From Mesorhizobium sp. SARCC-RB16n (lineage in GTDB: Bacteria; Pseudomonadota; Alphaproteobacteria; Rhizobiales; Rhizobiaceae): a stretch of 64,000 nucleotides of DNA. Location of the stretch: positions 102,482 through 166,481 of the forward strand of contig NZ_ML703254.1 in the NCBI RefSeq assembly GCF_008520305.1. The letters are read 5' to 3'. Positions 23,459 to 33,005 of the stretch are shown in pieces; the stretch's first letter is position 1, and each line of letters begins with the position of its first letter. The translations under genes were made by a program, and so were the position numbers. A model generated the notes under the pieces. The model was not told the origin of the DNA. It saw nothing but the letters and a program-made list of their open reading frames with translations, and did no database searches.

Positions 23459-24487
23459 TCAAGGCCCGCCGCGCCCGCCCACTGCTCCGTAGACCTGGCC
23501 CGTGGCGTAGCTGTCTTCCTGCGAGGCCAGCAGCACGTAGATCGAAGCCAGTTCGCCGGGTTGTCCCGGCCTGCCCATCGGCGTATCGGACCCGAAGTGC
23601 GGCAGCTTGTCGGGAAATTGCCCGCCGCTCGGCTGCAACGGCGTCCAGATCGGGCCTGGGGCCACCGCATTGACACGAATGCCCTTCTTGGCCACCTGCT
23701 TGGCAAGGCTCTTGGTGAAATTCATGCCGCACGCCTTGGTCATGGCATAGTCGACGAGTGACTCGTCCGGATCATATGCATTGACCGAACTGGTGATAAT
23801 GATCGAGGACCCCGCGTCCATGTGGCTGAGCGCAGCCTTGGTGATCCAGAACATGGCATAGACATTGGTCTTGAAAGTCCAGTCGAACGCTTCGGTGGTT
23901 ACGTCGGCAAGATCCTTCTGAGGATGCTGGCGCGCTGCATTGCTGACCAATATGTCGAGGCCGCCGAGTTGCGCTGCGGCGTCATCGACCAGCTTCTTGC
24001 AAAACGCCTCGTCGCGAATATCGCCCGGCAGCGGCACCGCCTTTTGCCCGGCCGCCTCAATCAATTGGACAACTTCCCTGGCATCGGGCTCTTCAGCCGG
24101 CAAATAACCGAATGCAACGTCGGCTCCCTCGCGGGCAAACGCAATAGCCGCCGCTCGCCCCATGCCGGAATCGCCGCCTGTAATGAGGGCCTTGCGACCG
24201 GCGAGCCGGCCTGACCCTTTGTAGCTTTTTTCGCCATGATCGGGCCGTGGATCCATCTTGCCGGCAAGCCCCGGCCATTGCTGCAGCTGAGGCTTGAAGG
24301 GCGGTTGCGGGTACTGCGTCGTCGGATCCTGCTTCAGAGGCGACGAGGCCACGGCGGCGTTGCTCGCGGCACTGGCCTGTTGCACCTGGGTGGGCATTGC
24401 AAAAGCCGCCAGCGCACCGGTCGCCATCCCGCCAACCAGCCTCCGCCGGGATGTGCCCGCTGGGCGTGGGCTGCGATCGTCCGTCAT
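23459..24487 (-). CDS. Tat-exported short-chain dehydrogenase/reductase
   Basis: A 342-residue SDR of the stress-linked YghA/glucose-ribitol-dehydrogenase-like group. A twin-arginine signal (SRRRLVGGMATGALAAFA) suggests folded export. The NAD(P) site is TGGDSGMGRA, the catalytic Ser is in IIITSSVNAYD, and YAMTK supplies Tyr and Lys. The natural substrate is uncertain. ATG 24487 has AGGAG 6 nt upstream. A GGAAC-N17-CTT element at 24546-24570 fits the looser GGAAC-N18-TT RpoE2 form. Confidence 0.86.
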   Translation of the reverse strand: MTDDRSPRPAGTSRRRLVGGMATGALAAFAMPTQVQQASAASNAAVASSPLKQDPTTQYPQPPFKPQLQQWPGLAGKMDPRPDHGEKSYKGSGRLAGRKALITGGDSGMGRAAAIAFAREGADVAFGYLPAEEPDAREVVQLIEAAGQKAVPLPGDIRDEAFCKKLVDDAAAQLGGLDILVSNAARQHPQKDLADVTTEAFDWTFKTNVYAMFWITKAALSHMDAGSSIIITSSVNAYDPDESLVDYAMTKACGMNFTKSLAKQVAKKGIRVNAVAPGPIWTPLQPSGGQFPDKLPHFGSDTPMGRPGQPGELASIYVLLASQEDSYATGQVYGAVGGRGGP

Positions 24488-24545
24488 ATGCAACTCCTGT
24501 GTTCCGGCGCCTGATCCTGCGGATCGAGTCCTAGCTCAGTGCCCG

Positions 24546-24570
24546 AAGCAACGGGGTCATCGATTGTTCC
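24546..24570 (-). promoter_or_regulatory. Near-consensus EcfG promoter of the SDR gene
   Basis: The minus strand reads GGAAC (24570-24566), 17 nt, CTT. One base differs from GTT, and the leader would be about 55 nt. Confidence 0.4.
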
Positions 24571-24624
24571 AGCGAATTTCAAGATTTTCTGGGGTCCGAC
24601 AGGGTCGGACCCAGGCCAGCCTTC

Positions 24625-24897
24625 TCAACCCTTGCGATCACGCTCGACGAATTTGTTGAAGCGGCTGGCCTTTCCGTCCCTGGTCTTTGCCTGATACAGG
24701 AAGGCCAGATCGTTTTCGTCGAATATCCGGAAGAACTCGTCCCAATCGACGGGGTCGAATGCTTCCTCGGGCTCGCCGAAGTCGATCCGCAGTATGCCGC
24801 CCTCGCCCTTGGTGCGAACCACCGCCGGCCGGCCCTGCCGCTCCTCGGCCCATTTGCGAATTTCGTCGTGATTGGTGGTCGTTTGAGACTGAGACAT
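24625..24897 (-). CDS. Small conserved stress-promoted hypothetical protein
   Basis: A 90-residue soluble protein of a type widespread in bacteria but without known function (DEIRKWAEERQGRP, then GGILRIDFGEPEE, WDEFFRIFDENDLAFLYQ and SRFNKFVERD). AAGGGAG precedes ATG 24897. Confidence 0.75.
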   Translation of the reverse strand: MSQSQTTTNHDEIRKWAEERQGRPAVVRTKGEGGILRIDFGEPEEAFDPVDWDEFFRIFDENDLAFLYQAKTRDGKASRFNKFVERDRKG

Positions 24898-24957
24898 TGA
24901 AATCTCCCTTGATGATTGGCTTCGCCGTAGGGGCGTCATGGCGGCTTCGAGCGCTCT

Positions 24958-24982
24958 AACAGCTTACCGGCGGCAATGTTCC
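24958..24982 (-). promoter_or_regulatory. EcfG-type promoter of gene 24625-24897
   Basis: The minus strand reads GGAAC (24982-24978), 17 nt, GTT (24960-24958). It is divergent from the glycan-cluster promoter about 60 bp away. Confidence 0.8.
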
Positions 24983-25042
24983 AGCATCGCGGGCCGATGG
25001 CGATGCGCTCGCTTCCGCGAAAGGAAGTTTGTTGAAGCACGG

Positions 25043-25067
25043 GGAACAAACCTTTTGCCCAGAAGTT
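25043..25067 (+). promoter_or_regulatory. EcfG-type promoter of the glycan cluster
   Basis: GGAAC (25043-25047), 17 nt, GTT (25065-25067), 34 nt before GTG 25102. It would drive at least the tightly overlapping genes up to 34052. Confidence 0.82.
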
Positions 25068-25101
25068 CGGGGCGCCAAGGTCACTTGTCCGAGGAGTCGT
25101 C

Positions 25102-26208
25102 GTGAAACGCATATTGGTTACAGGAGGCTGCGGCTTCATTGGTCGACACGTCACACAAGAACTCATCGCTCACCATTTTTCGGTTCGCATTCTTGACGCC
25201 CTGCTGGAGCAGGTGCATGCGGGCGAGGCGGTTGCGCTTCCTGCCGGAGCCGAACTGATCAAGGGCGACATCCGCGACCGCGAGGCCCTTGCCGAGGCGC
25301 TGGAAGGCGTCGACGCGGTCATTCATCTGGCGTCGGAAGTCGGCGTCGGGCAATCGATGTACGAGATCGCGCGCTATGTCGGCACAAACGATCTCGGCAC
25401 GGCGACGCTGCTCGAGGCGCTGATCAAACATCCAGTCGAGCGGATCGTCGTCGCCTCCTCGATGAGCGTCTATGGCGAAGGCCTCTATGCCACGCCCGAT
25501 GGACGGCGCATCGACAATGCCAGGCGCAAGGCAAGCGACATCAAAAGCGGACAGTGGAATCCGTTGTCGCCAGAAGGCGAGCCCCTTTCGCCAGTGCCGA
25601 CGGACGAAGAAAAACCGGTCGACCTCGCCTCGATCTATGCGCTGACAAAATACGCGCAGGAACGCGCCGTGCTGATCTTCGGCGAAGCGTACGGCATCGA
25701 TGCGGTTGCGTTGCGCCTGTTCAATGTTTTCGGCGCCGGCCAGGCGCTGTCGAATCCCTATACCGGCGTGCTGGCCAACTTCGCTTCACGTCTGGCCAAT
25801 GGGCAACGTCCGATGATCTTCGAGGACGGCGAACAGAAGCGCGATTTCGTTCATGTGCAGGACGTCGCCCGCGCCTTTCGCCTTGCGCTGCAGCAACGGC
25901 AGGCAAAGGGGCACGTCATCAATATCGGCAGCGGCCGGGCTTATACGATCAGCGAAGTCGCGCGATTGCTGGCGGAGGCCATGGGGATCCCGAACCGATC
26001 GCCCGAGCTGCTCGGCAAGGCGCGCTCCGGCGACATCCGCAACTGTTTCGCCGATATTTCCAAGGCACGTGAGCTGCTGGGTCTCGAACCGGGGCGCCGA
26101 TTGGAGAATTCTCTCGGCGATTTCGTCTCCTGGGTGCGCAACACGACCGCCGTCGACCGCGGCGCCGAAATGAAGCGCGAGCTCGAAGAGCGCGGGTTGG
26201 TGTCATGA
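25102..26208 (+). CDS. NAD-dependent sugar epimerase/dehydratase (extended SDR)
   Basis: A 368-residue extended SDR with nucleotide motif TGGCGFIGRH, catalytic Ser-Met-Ser region (VASSMSVYGEG) and YALTKYAQE for Tyr/Lys. It probably acts on a nucleotide-linked sugar, as a 4-epimerase or related enzyme. The start is GTG 25102 with GAGG 7-8 nt upstream. First gene of the cluster; its stop overlaps the next start by 4 nt. Confidence 0.87.
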   Translation: MKRILVTGGCGFIGRHVTQELIAHHFSVRILDALLEQVHAGEAVALPAGAELIKGDIRDREALAEALEGVDAVIHLASEVGVGQSMYEIARYVGTNDLGTATLLEALIKHPVERIVVASSMSVYGEGLYATPDGRRIDNARRKASDIKSGQWNPLSPEGEPLSPVPTDEEKPVDLASIYALTKYAQERAVLIFGEAYGIDAVALRLFNVFGAGQALSNPYTGVLANFASRLANGQRPMIFEDGEQKRDFVHVQDVARAFRLALQQRQAKGHVINIGSGRAYTISEVARLLAEAMGIPNRSPELLGKARSGDIRNCFADISKARELLGLEPGRRLENSLGDFVSWVRNTTAVDRGAEMKRELEERGLVS

Positions 26209-27284
26209 GCCCGGGCGCACGCAACCGTCGCGACGCCCCGGTCGCCATAGTCGGCGGCAGCGGCTTCATAGGATCAAACCTGGCCGACAGCCTGTTGTCG
26301 GACGGCGAGCCGGTGCTGGTGGTCGACAATTTCAGCCGTCCCGGCGTCGAACAGAACCTTGAATGGCTGACCCAGAAACACGGTGATCGCGTTACCGTCG
26401 AGACAATCGATGTGCGGGACGCCAACACGTTGGCACCCGTCTTGATGAGATCGAAGGCGATTTTCCATCTGGCCGCGCAAACGGCCGTCACCACCAGCCT
26501 GGTCCGGCCGGACGAGGATTTCGACATTAATCTTCGGGGAACGTTCAACGTGCTGGAAGCGGCGCGGCTGAGCGGCGAGCACATCCCGGTTGTTTTTGCC
26601 AGCACCAACAAGGTCTACGGCAGCCTTCCCGACGTCGCGGTTCGCGAGGACGGCGACCGCTACATAGCGTGCGACAGCGCCATCCAGGCCGGCGGCATCG
26701 ATGAAGCCCGCCACCTGGATTTCTGCACACCCTATGGCTGCTCCAAGGGAGCGGCGGACCAGTATGTGCTCGACTATGCCAAATCCTACGGCATGCCCAC
26801 GGCGGTGCTGCGGATGAGCTGCATCTACGGACCCCGCCAGTTTGGAACCGAGGACCAGGGCTGGGTAGCGCACTTCCTGCTCAGCGCCCTGGCAGGACGG
26901 CAAATCACCATCTACGGCGACGGCAGGCAGGTGCGAGACATCCTGCATGTCGCCGATGCGGTCGCCGCCTACAGGGCCGTGCTGGACCGGATCGACATCA
27001 CCAAGGCCCAGGCATTCAATCTTGGCGGTGGGCCCGAAAATGCGCTCAGCCTGCGTATGCTGTTGAGTGAAATCGGCAGTCTGACTGGCCGCGAGCTCTC
27101 GGTTCGCCACGACGGGGAACGGACCGGCGACCAGCCGTTCTTCGTCGCCGATACCCGCAAGATCGAGACCGCGCTTGGCTGGAAGGCACACGTCGCTTGG
27201 CGCGAGGGCATTCGCGATCTCGCCGACTGGCTGCAGCACCACCGGCTCGAGGCCCGACCCGAAGCCGTGAGGTACGTCGCATGA
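26205..27284 (+). CDS. CDP-paratose-2-epimerase-like extended SDR
   Basis: A 359-residue extended SDR with VGGSGFIGSN, Ser/Thr region FASTNKVYG and YGCSKGAADQY supplying Tyr and Lys. The segment MSCIYGPRQFGTEDQGWV is the hallmark of tyvelose/CDP-paratose 2-epimerases, so it likely inverts a sugar at C2 or handles a related nucleotide sugar. It overlaps both neighbours by 4 nt. Confidence 0.86.
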   Translation: MSPGARNRRDAPVAIVGGSGFIGSNLADSLLSDGEPVLVVDNFSRPGVEQNLEWLTQKHGDRVTVETIDVRDANTLAPVLMRSKAIFHLAAQTAVTTSLVRPDEDFDINLRGTFNVLEAARLSGEHIPVVFASTNKVYGSLPDVAVREDGDRYIACDSAIQAGGIDEARHLDFCTPYGCSKGAADQYVLDYAKSYGMPTAVLRMSCIYGPRQFGTEDQGWVAHFLLSALAGRQITIYGDGRQVRDILHVADAVAAYRAVLDRIDITKAQAFNLGGGPENALSLRMLLSEIGSLTGRELSVRHDGERTGDQPFFVADTRKIETALGWKAHVAWREGIRDLADWLQHHRLEARPEAVRYVA

Positions 27285-28573
27285 GGATCGCGCTGGTCAA
27301 CCCGTCCTGGATGTACGAAGACAGCATCTATTTCGGCTGCCGCCAGCCGCATCTGCCGCTGGAGTTCGGCTATTCGAAAGCCCTGCTCGAAGCGGCCGGC
27401 CATGAGGTGCTGCTGCTGGACGGCCAGTTGCAGAAGCTTGACAACGCAGGGCTCTGCGAACGTGTGGCTGATTTCGCGCCGGCAATGACGGTCGTCAGCA
27501 CCGCGCCGACCTATCTGTTCTGGCGCTGCGCACCGCCGGAGTTGCGCGTGCCGGCCGATTTCCTCAATCGTCTCGCCGGGCGCGGCGGACGCACGGTCGC
27601 CGTCGGGCCGCATGGTTCGGCCACGCCGGCGCCGACTTTGCGCAAGCTTGGCGTCGACATTGTCGTGCGCGGCGAATGCGAGGAAGTCGTCGCGGATCTT
27701 GCCCGGCGCGACGATTGGAACGCGGTGCCTTCGACCGCTTACCTGCGGGACGCCAAGCTGGTTTCGACCGGCGGCGTCCATGCCAGCTTGTTTGTCGATC
27801 ATCCGCCGCTTGAATGGCCATCCGACTGGATCGCCGCCCATTCGCATCACCATCACAGGTTCGATGACCAACAGCATGGGTTCGGGGCCGAGGTCGAGGC
27901 ATCCCGCGGCTGTCCGTACAATTGCAGCTTCTGCGCCAAGATCGATTTCCGCGATGCCTATCGCCGCCGAAACCACGAAGCGGTGGTGGCCGAAATCGAT
28001 CGTCTGATTGCCCAAGGCGTCGGCTACATCTACTTCATCGACGAAATCTTCCTACCGCAAAAAGCGTTGCTGGACGCGTTGGTCGCGCGCGATGTGAAAT
28101 TTGGCGTACAGACCCGCATCGATCTGTGGAAACCCGAGCTCCTGGAATTGCTGGGCGCGGCGGGCTGCGTCTCCATCGAAGCCGGCCTCGAAAGCCTGAC
28201 GGTGGAAGGGCGGGCGATGTTGGCCAAGCGCTGCCGGCTGGACACCGAGGAACTGGCCGCGCTGCTGGTCAAGGCCAGGCGCCACGTTCCCTTCGTTCAG
28301 GCAAATCTAATCGGTGTCGTCGAGGACGATCCTGCCCTTGTCGATTACTGGCGAGCCCATCTGATCGACAATGGCGTGTGGGCCAATGAACCCGTACCGC
28401 TTTATCCTTATCCGAGTTCGCCCAGCTATCGCGAGCTTTGGGGCGAACCCGATGATCTGGCCTGGGAGCGCGCCCATGACCATTACCTCGCATCGTTCCA
28501 GAAGTTCAGCGACATCCAGGAAAAGCGCCCGCGTCCGCTGGCGGAACTGGAGGCGGCATGTTGCGGACACTGA
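27281..28573 (+). CDS. B12-binding radical SAM enzyme
   Basis: A 430-residue protein with an N-terminal cobalamin-binding-type Rossmann domain (about 1-135) and a radical SAM core with CxxxCxxC at Cys211, Cys215 and Cys218 (CPYNCSFC). B12-dependent radical SAM enzymes methylate unactivated carbons or phosphinates, or rearrange rings, so it could put a C-methyl or other unusual mark on the glycan. NCBI has a named family for this type that I recall as co-occurring with CgeB-like glycosyltransferases. It overlaps both neighbours. Confidence 0.86.
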   Translation: MRIALVNPSWMYEDSIYFGCRQPHLPLEFGYSKALLEAAGHEVLLLDGQLQKLDNAGLCERVADFAPAMTVVSTAPTYLFWRCAPPELRVPADFLNRLAGRGGRTVAVGPHGSATPAPTLRKLGVDIVVRGECEEVVADLARRDDWNAVPSTAYLRDAKLVSTGGVHASLFVDHPPLEWPSDWIAAHSHHHHRFDDQQHGFGAEVEASRGCPYNCSFCAKIDFRDAYRRRNHEAVVAEIDRLIAQGVGYIYFIDEIFLPQKALLDALVARDVKFGVQTRIDLWKPELLELLGAAGCVSIEAGLESLTVEGRAMLAKRCRLDTEELAALLVKARRHVPFVQANLIGVVEDDPALVDYWRAHLIDNGVWANEPVPLYPYPSSPSYRELWGEPDDLAWERAHDHYLASFQKFSDIQEKRPRPLAELEAACCGH

Positions 28574-29658
28574 GGCCGCGCAGGCGCCGCATCCTGATGA
28601 CCGTCGATGCCATGGGCGGAGTATGGCGCTATGCGCTTGATCTCGGCCGGGAGCTGGTCAAGGGCGGCGACAGCATCGTGTTCGCCGGCCTGGGGCCGCG
28701 ACCATCCAGGCAACAGGCCGATGAGGCGCGGTCGTTCGCGACGCTCATCTGGCTGAACACTCCGCTGGATTGGATGACCCATGACGCCGGTGATCTCGAC
28801 GCTCTCCCGGGGGAATTGCATGCGCCGCTACGTGACCACGCCATCGACCTCGTCCATCTCAACGCGCCGACGCAGGCAGTTGGGTTGGATGCTCCCTGCC
28901 CTGTCATAGTGGTCTCGCATTCATGCGTGACGACATGGTTTCGCGCCGTCAGGGGACAGGCATTGGATAGCGCATGGACCTGGCAGAAAGAGCGCAACAA
29001 GCGCGGCTTCGACAGCGCCGATGCCGTCATCGCGCCGAGCCGCAGCCATGCAGAGCTGCTCGAGACCTGCTATGGCCCGATCGCATGCCTCCACGTCGTT
29101 GGAAATGGCGCGCGTCCGGTCCCAGGTGTCGAACACCGCCAACTGCTGGTCTTTGCCGCCGGCCGCTGGTGGGACGAGGGAAAGAACGTGGTGGCGCTCG
29201 ATCAGGCCGCCTCGTTGACGCAATGGCCCGTCTTTGCAGCCGGTTCGCTTCACGGCCCGAACAGCGAGCGCACCACCGTCAACAATGCCGTTCCTCTCGG
29301 AGCACTGCCGCATGACGAGGTGCGCTCCCTGATGGCCCGCGCCGGTATTTTCGTGTCTCCCTCGCTCTACGAACCGTTCGGCCTGGCGGCGCTGGAAGCG
29401 GCTATGTCGGCAACGCCCCTGGTGCTCTCTGACATCCCGACCTATCGTGAATTATGGGACAAGGCCGCGATGTTCTTCGATGCGCGCGACCCGCATGATC
29501 TCGCTGCCTGCATCAATCGTCTTTCCAGCGATACCGAGCATAGGCACGAGCTCGGCCGGGCAGCCCTTCGCCGAAGCCGCAGGTACACGTTGGGGAGGCA
29601 GGCAGCGGCGATGCGCGATGTCTATGAAAAGGCGGCGCTAGCCGCGGCGGAGCGCTGA
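28558..29658 (+). CDS. Family 4 glycosyltransferase
   Basis: A 366-residue GT-B enzyme. The N-terminal acceptor domain includes MTVDAMGGVWRYALDL, and the donor-binding EX7E-type motif is SPSLYEPFGLAALEAAMSA (about residues 258-276). There are no membrane segments. It overlaps the radical SAM gene by 16 nt and the next gene begins 2 nt after its stop. The linkage formed cannot be predicted. Confidence 0.86.
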   Translation: MLRTLRPRRRRILMTVDAMGGVWRYALDLGRELVKGGDSIVFAGLGPRPSRQQADEARSFATLIWLNTPLDWMTHDAGDLDALPGELHAPLRDHAIDLVHLNAPTQAVGLDAPCPVIVVSHSCVTTWFRAVRGQALDSAWTWQKERNKRGFDSADAVIAPSRSHAELLETCYGPIACLHVVGNGARPVPGVEHRQLLVFAAGRWWDEGKNVVALDQAASLTQWPVFAAGSLHGPNSERTTVNNAVPLGALPHDEVRSLMARAGIFVSPSLYEPFGLAALEAAMSATPLVLSDIPTYRELWDKAAMFFDARDPHDLAACINRLSSDTEHRHELGRAALRRSRRYTLGRQAAAMRDVYEKAALAAAER

Positions 29659-29660
29659 TC

Positions 29661-30791
29661 ATGCGCTTTTTGTTCTACACTCACTCGCTCGTCTCCGACT
29701 GGAACCACGGCAATGCCCATTTCCTTCGGGGTGTCATCCGGGAGCTGGTGGGGCGTCGGCATCAGGCCATTGCTCTTGAGCCGGCGGACGGCTGGAGCCG
29801 GTCGAACCTGCTGGCCGAGAAGGGATCCTACGCGATCGAACGCTTCCGCAAGGACTTCCCCGAATTGATGCCGGTGACCTATGATACCGGGTTCGATCAC
29901 GAGGCCTGGATCGCCGAGGCCGACGTGGTGATCGTCCACGAATGGACCGACCCGCAGCTTGTCGCTCGCATCGGCCGTGCCCGGGCGGGTGGCGGCAACT
30001 TCATCCTGCTGTTTCATGACACCCATCATCGGGCCGTGTCGGCCACGGAGGCCATTTCGGCGCTTCATCTGGAACATTATGACGGCATTCTCGCTTTTGG
30101 CGAAGCATTGCGCGAAAGCTACCTGCGCGCCGGCTGGGGTAAGCGTGTCTTCACCTGGCATGAAGCGGCTGATGATCGGCTTTTCAAGCCGCACCCGGAA
30201 ATCCATCGCACTTCCGATCTGGTCTGGATCGGAAACTGGGGCGACGACGAGAGGACGGCCGAAATCCGGGAGTTCCTGATCGAACCGGTGCGCGATCTCG
30301 GTCTTCAGGCCACTGTTCACGGTGTCCGCTATCCCAACCCGGCACTAGCCGATTTGGCAGCCGCCGGTCTGCGCTACGAAGGGTGGATCGCCAATGCCGA
30401 CGTGCCGAAGGCGTTCGCCGCGTATCGTGTCACGGTGCACATTCCGCGGCGCCCCTATCGTGAATACTTGCCCGGAATTCCGACAATCCGCATGTTCGAG
30501 GCACTCGCCTGCGGCATCCCGTTGATCTCGGCGCCATGGTCCGATGTCGAGCAGCTTTTCAGGCCCGGCGTCGACTTCCTGTTTGCCGAGGATGGCTCGC
30601 AAATGCGGCAACACCTTCGGGCGGTGCTGGCCGATCCCGATTTCGCGGCCTGCCTGGTGGCCTCGGGTCTTGAGACCATCCGCTCGCGGCACACCTGCCG
30701 TCACCGCGTCGACGAGTTGTTCGACGTGCTCTCGCACTGCACGAACCGGCATACCGCCCACACGACCGCCGCAAAGGAAGCCGCCGCATGA
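29661..30791 (+). CDS. CgeB-like glycosyltransferase 1
   Basis: A 376-residue GT-B-type protein of the CgeB/spore-maturation-like group (start YTHSLVSDWNHGNAHFLRGV; C-terminal donor site PTIRMFEALACGIPLISAPW). One of four paralogues in the cluster (29661, 30788, 31879, 37948), which suggests stepwise extension of one glycan. It overlaps the next gene by 4 nt. Confidence 0.83.
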   Translation: MRFLFYTHSLVSDWNHGNAHFLRGVIRELVGRRHQAIALEPADGWSRSNLLAEKGSYAIERFRKDFPELMPVTYDTGFDHEAWIAEADVVIVHEWTDPQLVARIGRARAGGGNFILLFHDTHHRAVSATEAISALHLEHYDGILAFGEALRESYLRAGWGKRVFTWHEAADDRLFKPHPEIHRTSDLVWIGNWGDDERTAEIREFLIEPVRDLGLQATVHGVRYPNPALADLAAAGLRYEGWIANADVPKAFAAYRVTVHIPRRPYREYLPGIPTIRMFEALACGIPLISAPWSDVEQLFRPGVDFLFAEDGSQMRQHLRAVLADPDFAACLVASGLETIRSRHTCRHRVDELFDVLSHCTNRHTAHTTAAKEAAA

Positions 30792-31882
30792 AGATCGCAT
30801 TCTATGGATCGAGCCTTTTGTCGTCCTATTGGAACGGTGCCGCGACCTATTATCGTGGCTTGCTGAAGGCGCTTTCCAAACTGGGCTACGAAATCACCTT
30901 CTATGAGCCCGACGTTTATGACAGGCAGAAGAACCGGGACATCGAGGCGCCGGAATGGTGCACCGTCGTTGTTTACGAGGCGACCGGGCATGCGATGATG
31001 CAGGTGGCGGCGCGTGCCGCCGAAGCCGACATCGTCGTCAAGGCGAGCGGTGTCGGCTTCGAGGACGAGGCGCTGCTGCGCGCCGTGCTCAACCACGCCC
31101 GGAGCGACGCGCTGATCGTTTTCTGGGACGTGGACGCGCCGGCCACGCTCGCCCAGTTGCGCAACGAGCCGGACCACCCGCTGCATCGTGCGCTGCAAGA
31201 AATCGATCTTGTGTTGACCTATGGCGGCGGCGATCCCGTGGTCTGGGCCTATCGTGCCATGGCCGCGACCGAGTGCGTGCCAATCTACAATGCCCTCGAT
31301 CCCGGAACGCACCACCCGGTCGCCAGCAATGCGCGTTTTGCTTGCGACCTGGCGTTCCTGGGAAACAGGCTGCCGGATCGTGAAGCGCGTGTCGAATCGT
31401 TCTTCCTCGATCCCGCGAGCCAACTGCCCCAACAACGTTTTCTGCTCGGCGGATCTGGCTGGGGCGACAAGCCGCTCCCCGCCAATGTCGACTGGCTCGG
31501 CCATGTCGGCACTCGCGATCACAATGCCTTCAATGTCACGCCGAAGGCCGTGCTGAACATCAGCCGCGACAGCATGGCCGCGAACGGGTTTTCACCAGCC
31601 ACGCGTATCTTCGAGGCGGCAGGCGCCGGCGCTTGCCTGATCACCGATGCCTGGCTGGGCGTCGAGCAGTTCCTGAAACCCGGCGAGGAAATCCTTGTGG
31701 CGCGCGACGGCGGCGACGTCGCGGAGATCATGCAGGCGCTGACCCCTAGTCGGGCAAAGGCAATTGGCCAGGCCGCACTTCGCCGCGTTCTTGCTGAACA
31801 TACCTATGCACTGCGGGCGGCCGTGGCCGATACCGTCTTCAAGCGGCATTTGACGCGCGGGACCGTGGAGGCGGCCGAATGA
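30788..31882 (+). CDS. CgeB-like glycosyltransferase 2
   Basis: A 364-residue paralogue (YGSSLLSSYWNGAATYYRGL at the start; TRIFEAAGAGACLITDAWLG donor site). Unlike the others, the central region carries DVDAPATLAQL, a variant of the DIDTPVTLAKL motif of copies 3 and 4. It overlaps both neighbours by 4 nt. Confidence 0.83.
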   Translation: MKIAFYGSSLLSSYWNGAATYYRGLLKALSKLGYEITFYEPDVYDRQKNRDIEAPEWCTVVVYEATGHAMMQVAARAAEADIVVKASGVGFEDEALLRAVLNHARSDALIVFWDVDAPATLAQLRNEPDHPLHRALQEIDLVLTYGGGDPVVWAYRAMAATECVPIYNALDPGTHHPVASNARFACDLAFLGNRLPDREARVESFFLDPASQLPQQRFLLGGSGWGDKPLPANVDWLGHVGTRDHNAFNVTPKAVLNISRDSMAANGFSPATRIFEAAGAGACLITDAWLGVEQFLKPGEEILVARDGGDVAEIMQALTPSRAKAIGQAALRRVLAEHTYALRAAVADTVFKRHLTRGTVEAAE

Positions 31883-32982
31883 CCAAGAAGCTGGACATCG
31901 TCTTTCTCGGCCTGTCGCTGTCCTCGTCCTGGGGAAACGGCCATGCCACCACTTTTCGAGGTCTGCTGAAAGGCCTCCACCAACTCGGCCACCGCGTGAC
32001 TTTTCTGGAGCGCGATGTGCCGTGGTACGCCAACCACCGCGATTTGCGCGATCCAGATTTCTGTGCCTTGCGCTACTATGAAACCGTACAGGAACTGCAA
32101 GGCGACTATGCACGGTGCCTGCAACAGGCCGATGTCGTGGTGATCGGTTCTTTCGTGCCGGAAGGGCGCGCGGTCATCGACATCGTCGCTTCCCTTTGCA
32201 AAGGACAACTCTGCTTTTACGACATCGACACGCCTGTGACCCTGGCAAAGCTGTCGGCAGACGATTGCGACTATTTGAGATGGCGCCAGATCCCTTACTT
32301 CGACATCTATTTCTCTTTCACCGGCGGCCCGATGCTTACCGATCTGGCGCAGACCTTCGGCGCACGCCGCGCCGAACCGCTCTACTGTTCGGTCGATCCG
32401 GAACGGCACTACCGCACCCCGGATCCGATCCGCTGGGACCTCGGCTATCTCGGTACTTACAGCATGGACCGACAGGCCACGCTAAATGCGCTCCTGCTCG
32501 AGCCTGCACGGCGCATGCCGGATCGGCGTTTCATCGTGGCCGGCTCGCAATATCCCTCCGACATCGAGTGGCCCGACAATGTCGAGCGCATCGAACACTT
32601 GCCGCCGGCCGATCATGCCGCATTCTACAGCCGTCAGCGCTACACGCTGAACGTTACACGTAGTTCCATGATTGCCGCGGGATGGTCGCCCAGCGTGCGC
32701 CTTTTCGAAGCCGCCGCTTGTGGCACGCCGATCATTAGCGACCGCTGGCCAGGGCTCGACAGTTTCTTTCCCGCATCAACGATCCACACGGCCAAGAAGC
32801 CGGATGATGTCGTCGCCATCCTGGCTCGGGAATCGGCTCGGACACGTCTCGCCATGGCCGACCGGGCATGCAAACTCGTCCTTTCCTCCCACACCGGTGT
32901 GGCCCGGGCTCGCGAATTCATCACGGCGCTTACGCAAAAGGGGGCGGTGGTCCTCGATCTCGATATCGGAAGTGCAGCATGA
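31879..32982 (+). CDS. CgeB-like glycosyltransferase 3
   Basis: A 367-residue paralogue (LSLSSSWGNGHATTFRGLL start, FYDIDTPVTLAKL centre, VRLFEAAACGTPIISDRWPG donor site). It is most similar to copy 4 at 37948, which shares LPPADH and YLGTY blocks, so a duplication within the cluster is likely. Confidence 0.83.
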   Translation: MTKKLDIVFLGLSLSSSWGNGHATTFRGLLKGLHQLGHRVTFLERDVPWYANHRDLRDPDFCALRYYETVQELQGDYARCLQQADVVVIGSFVPEGRAVIDIVASLCKGQLCFYDIDTPVTLAKLSADDCDYLRWRQIPYFDIYFSFTGGPMLTDLAQTFGARRAEPLYCSVDPERHYRTPDPIRWDLGYLGTYSMDRQATLNALLLEPARRMPDRRFIVAGSQYPSDIEWPDNVERIEHLPPADHAAFYSRQRYTLNVTRSSMIAAGWSPSVRLFEAAACGTPIISDRWPGLDSFFPASTIHTAKKPDDVVAILARESARTRLAMADRACKLVLSSHTGVARAREFITALTQKGAVVLDLDIGSAA

Positions 32983-33005
32983 CTGGCAGACAGGAGAAAA
33001 TCGCG

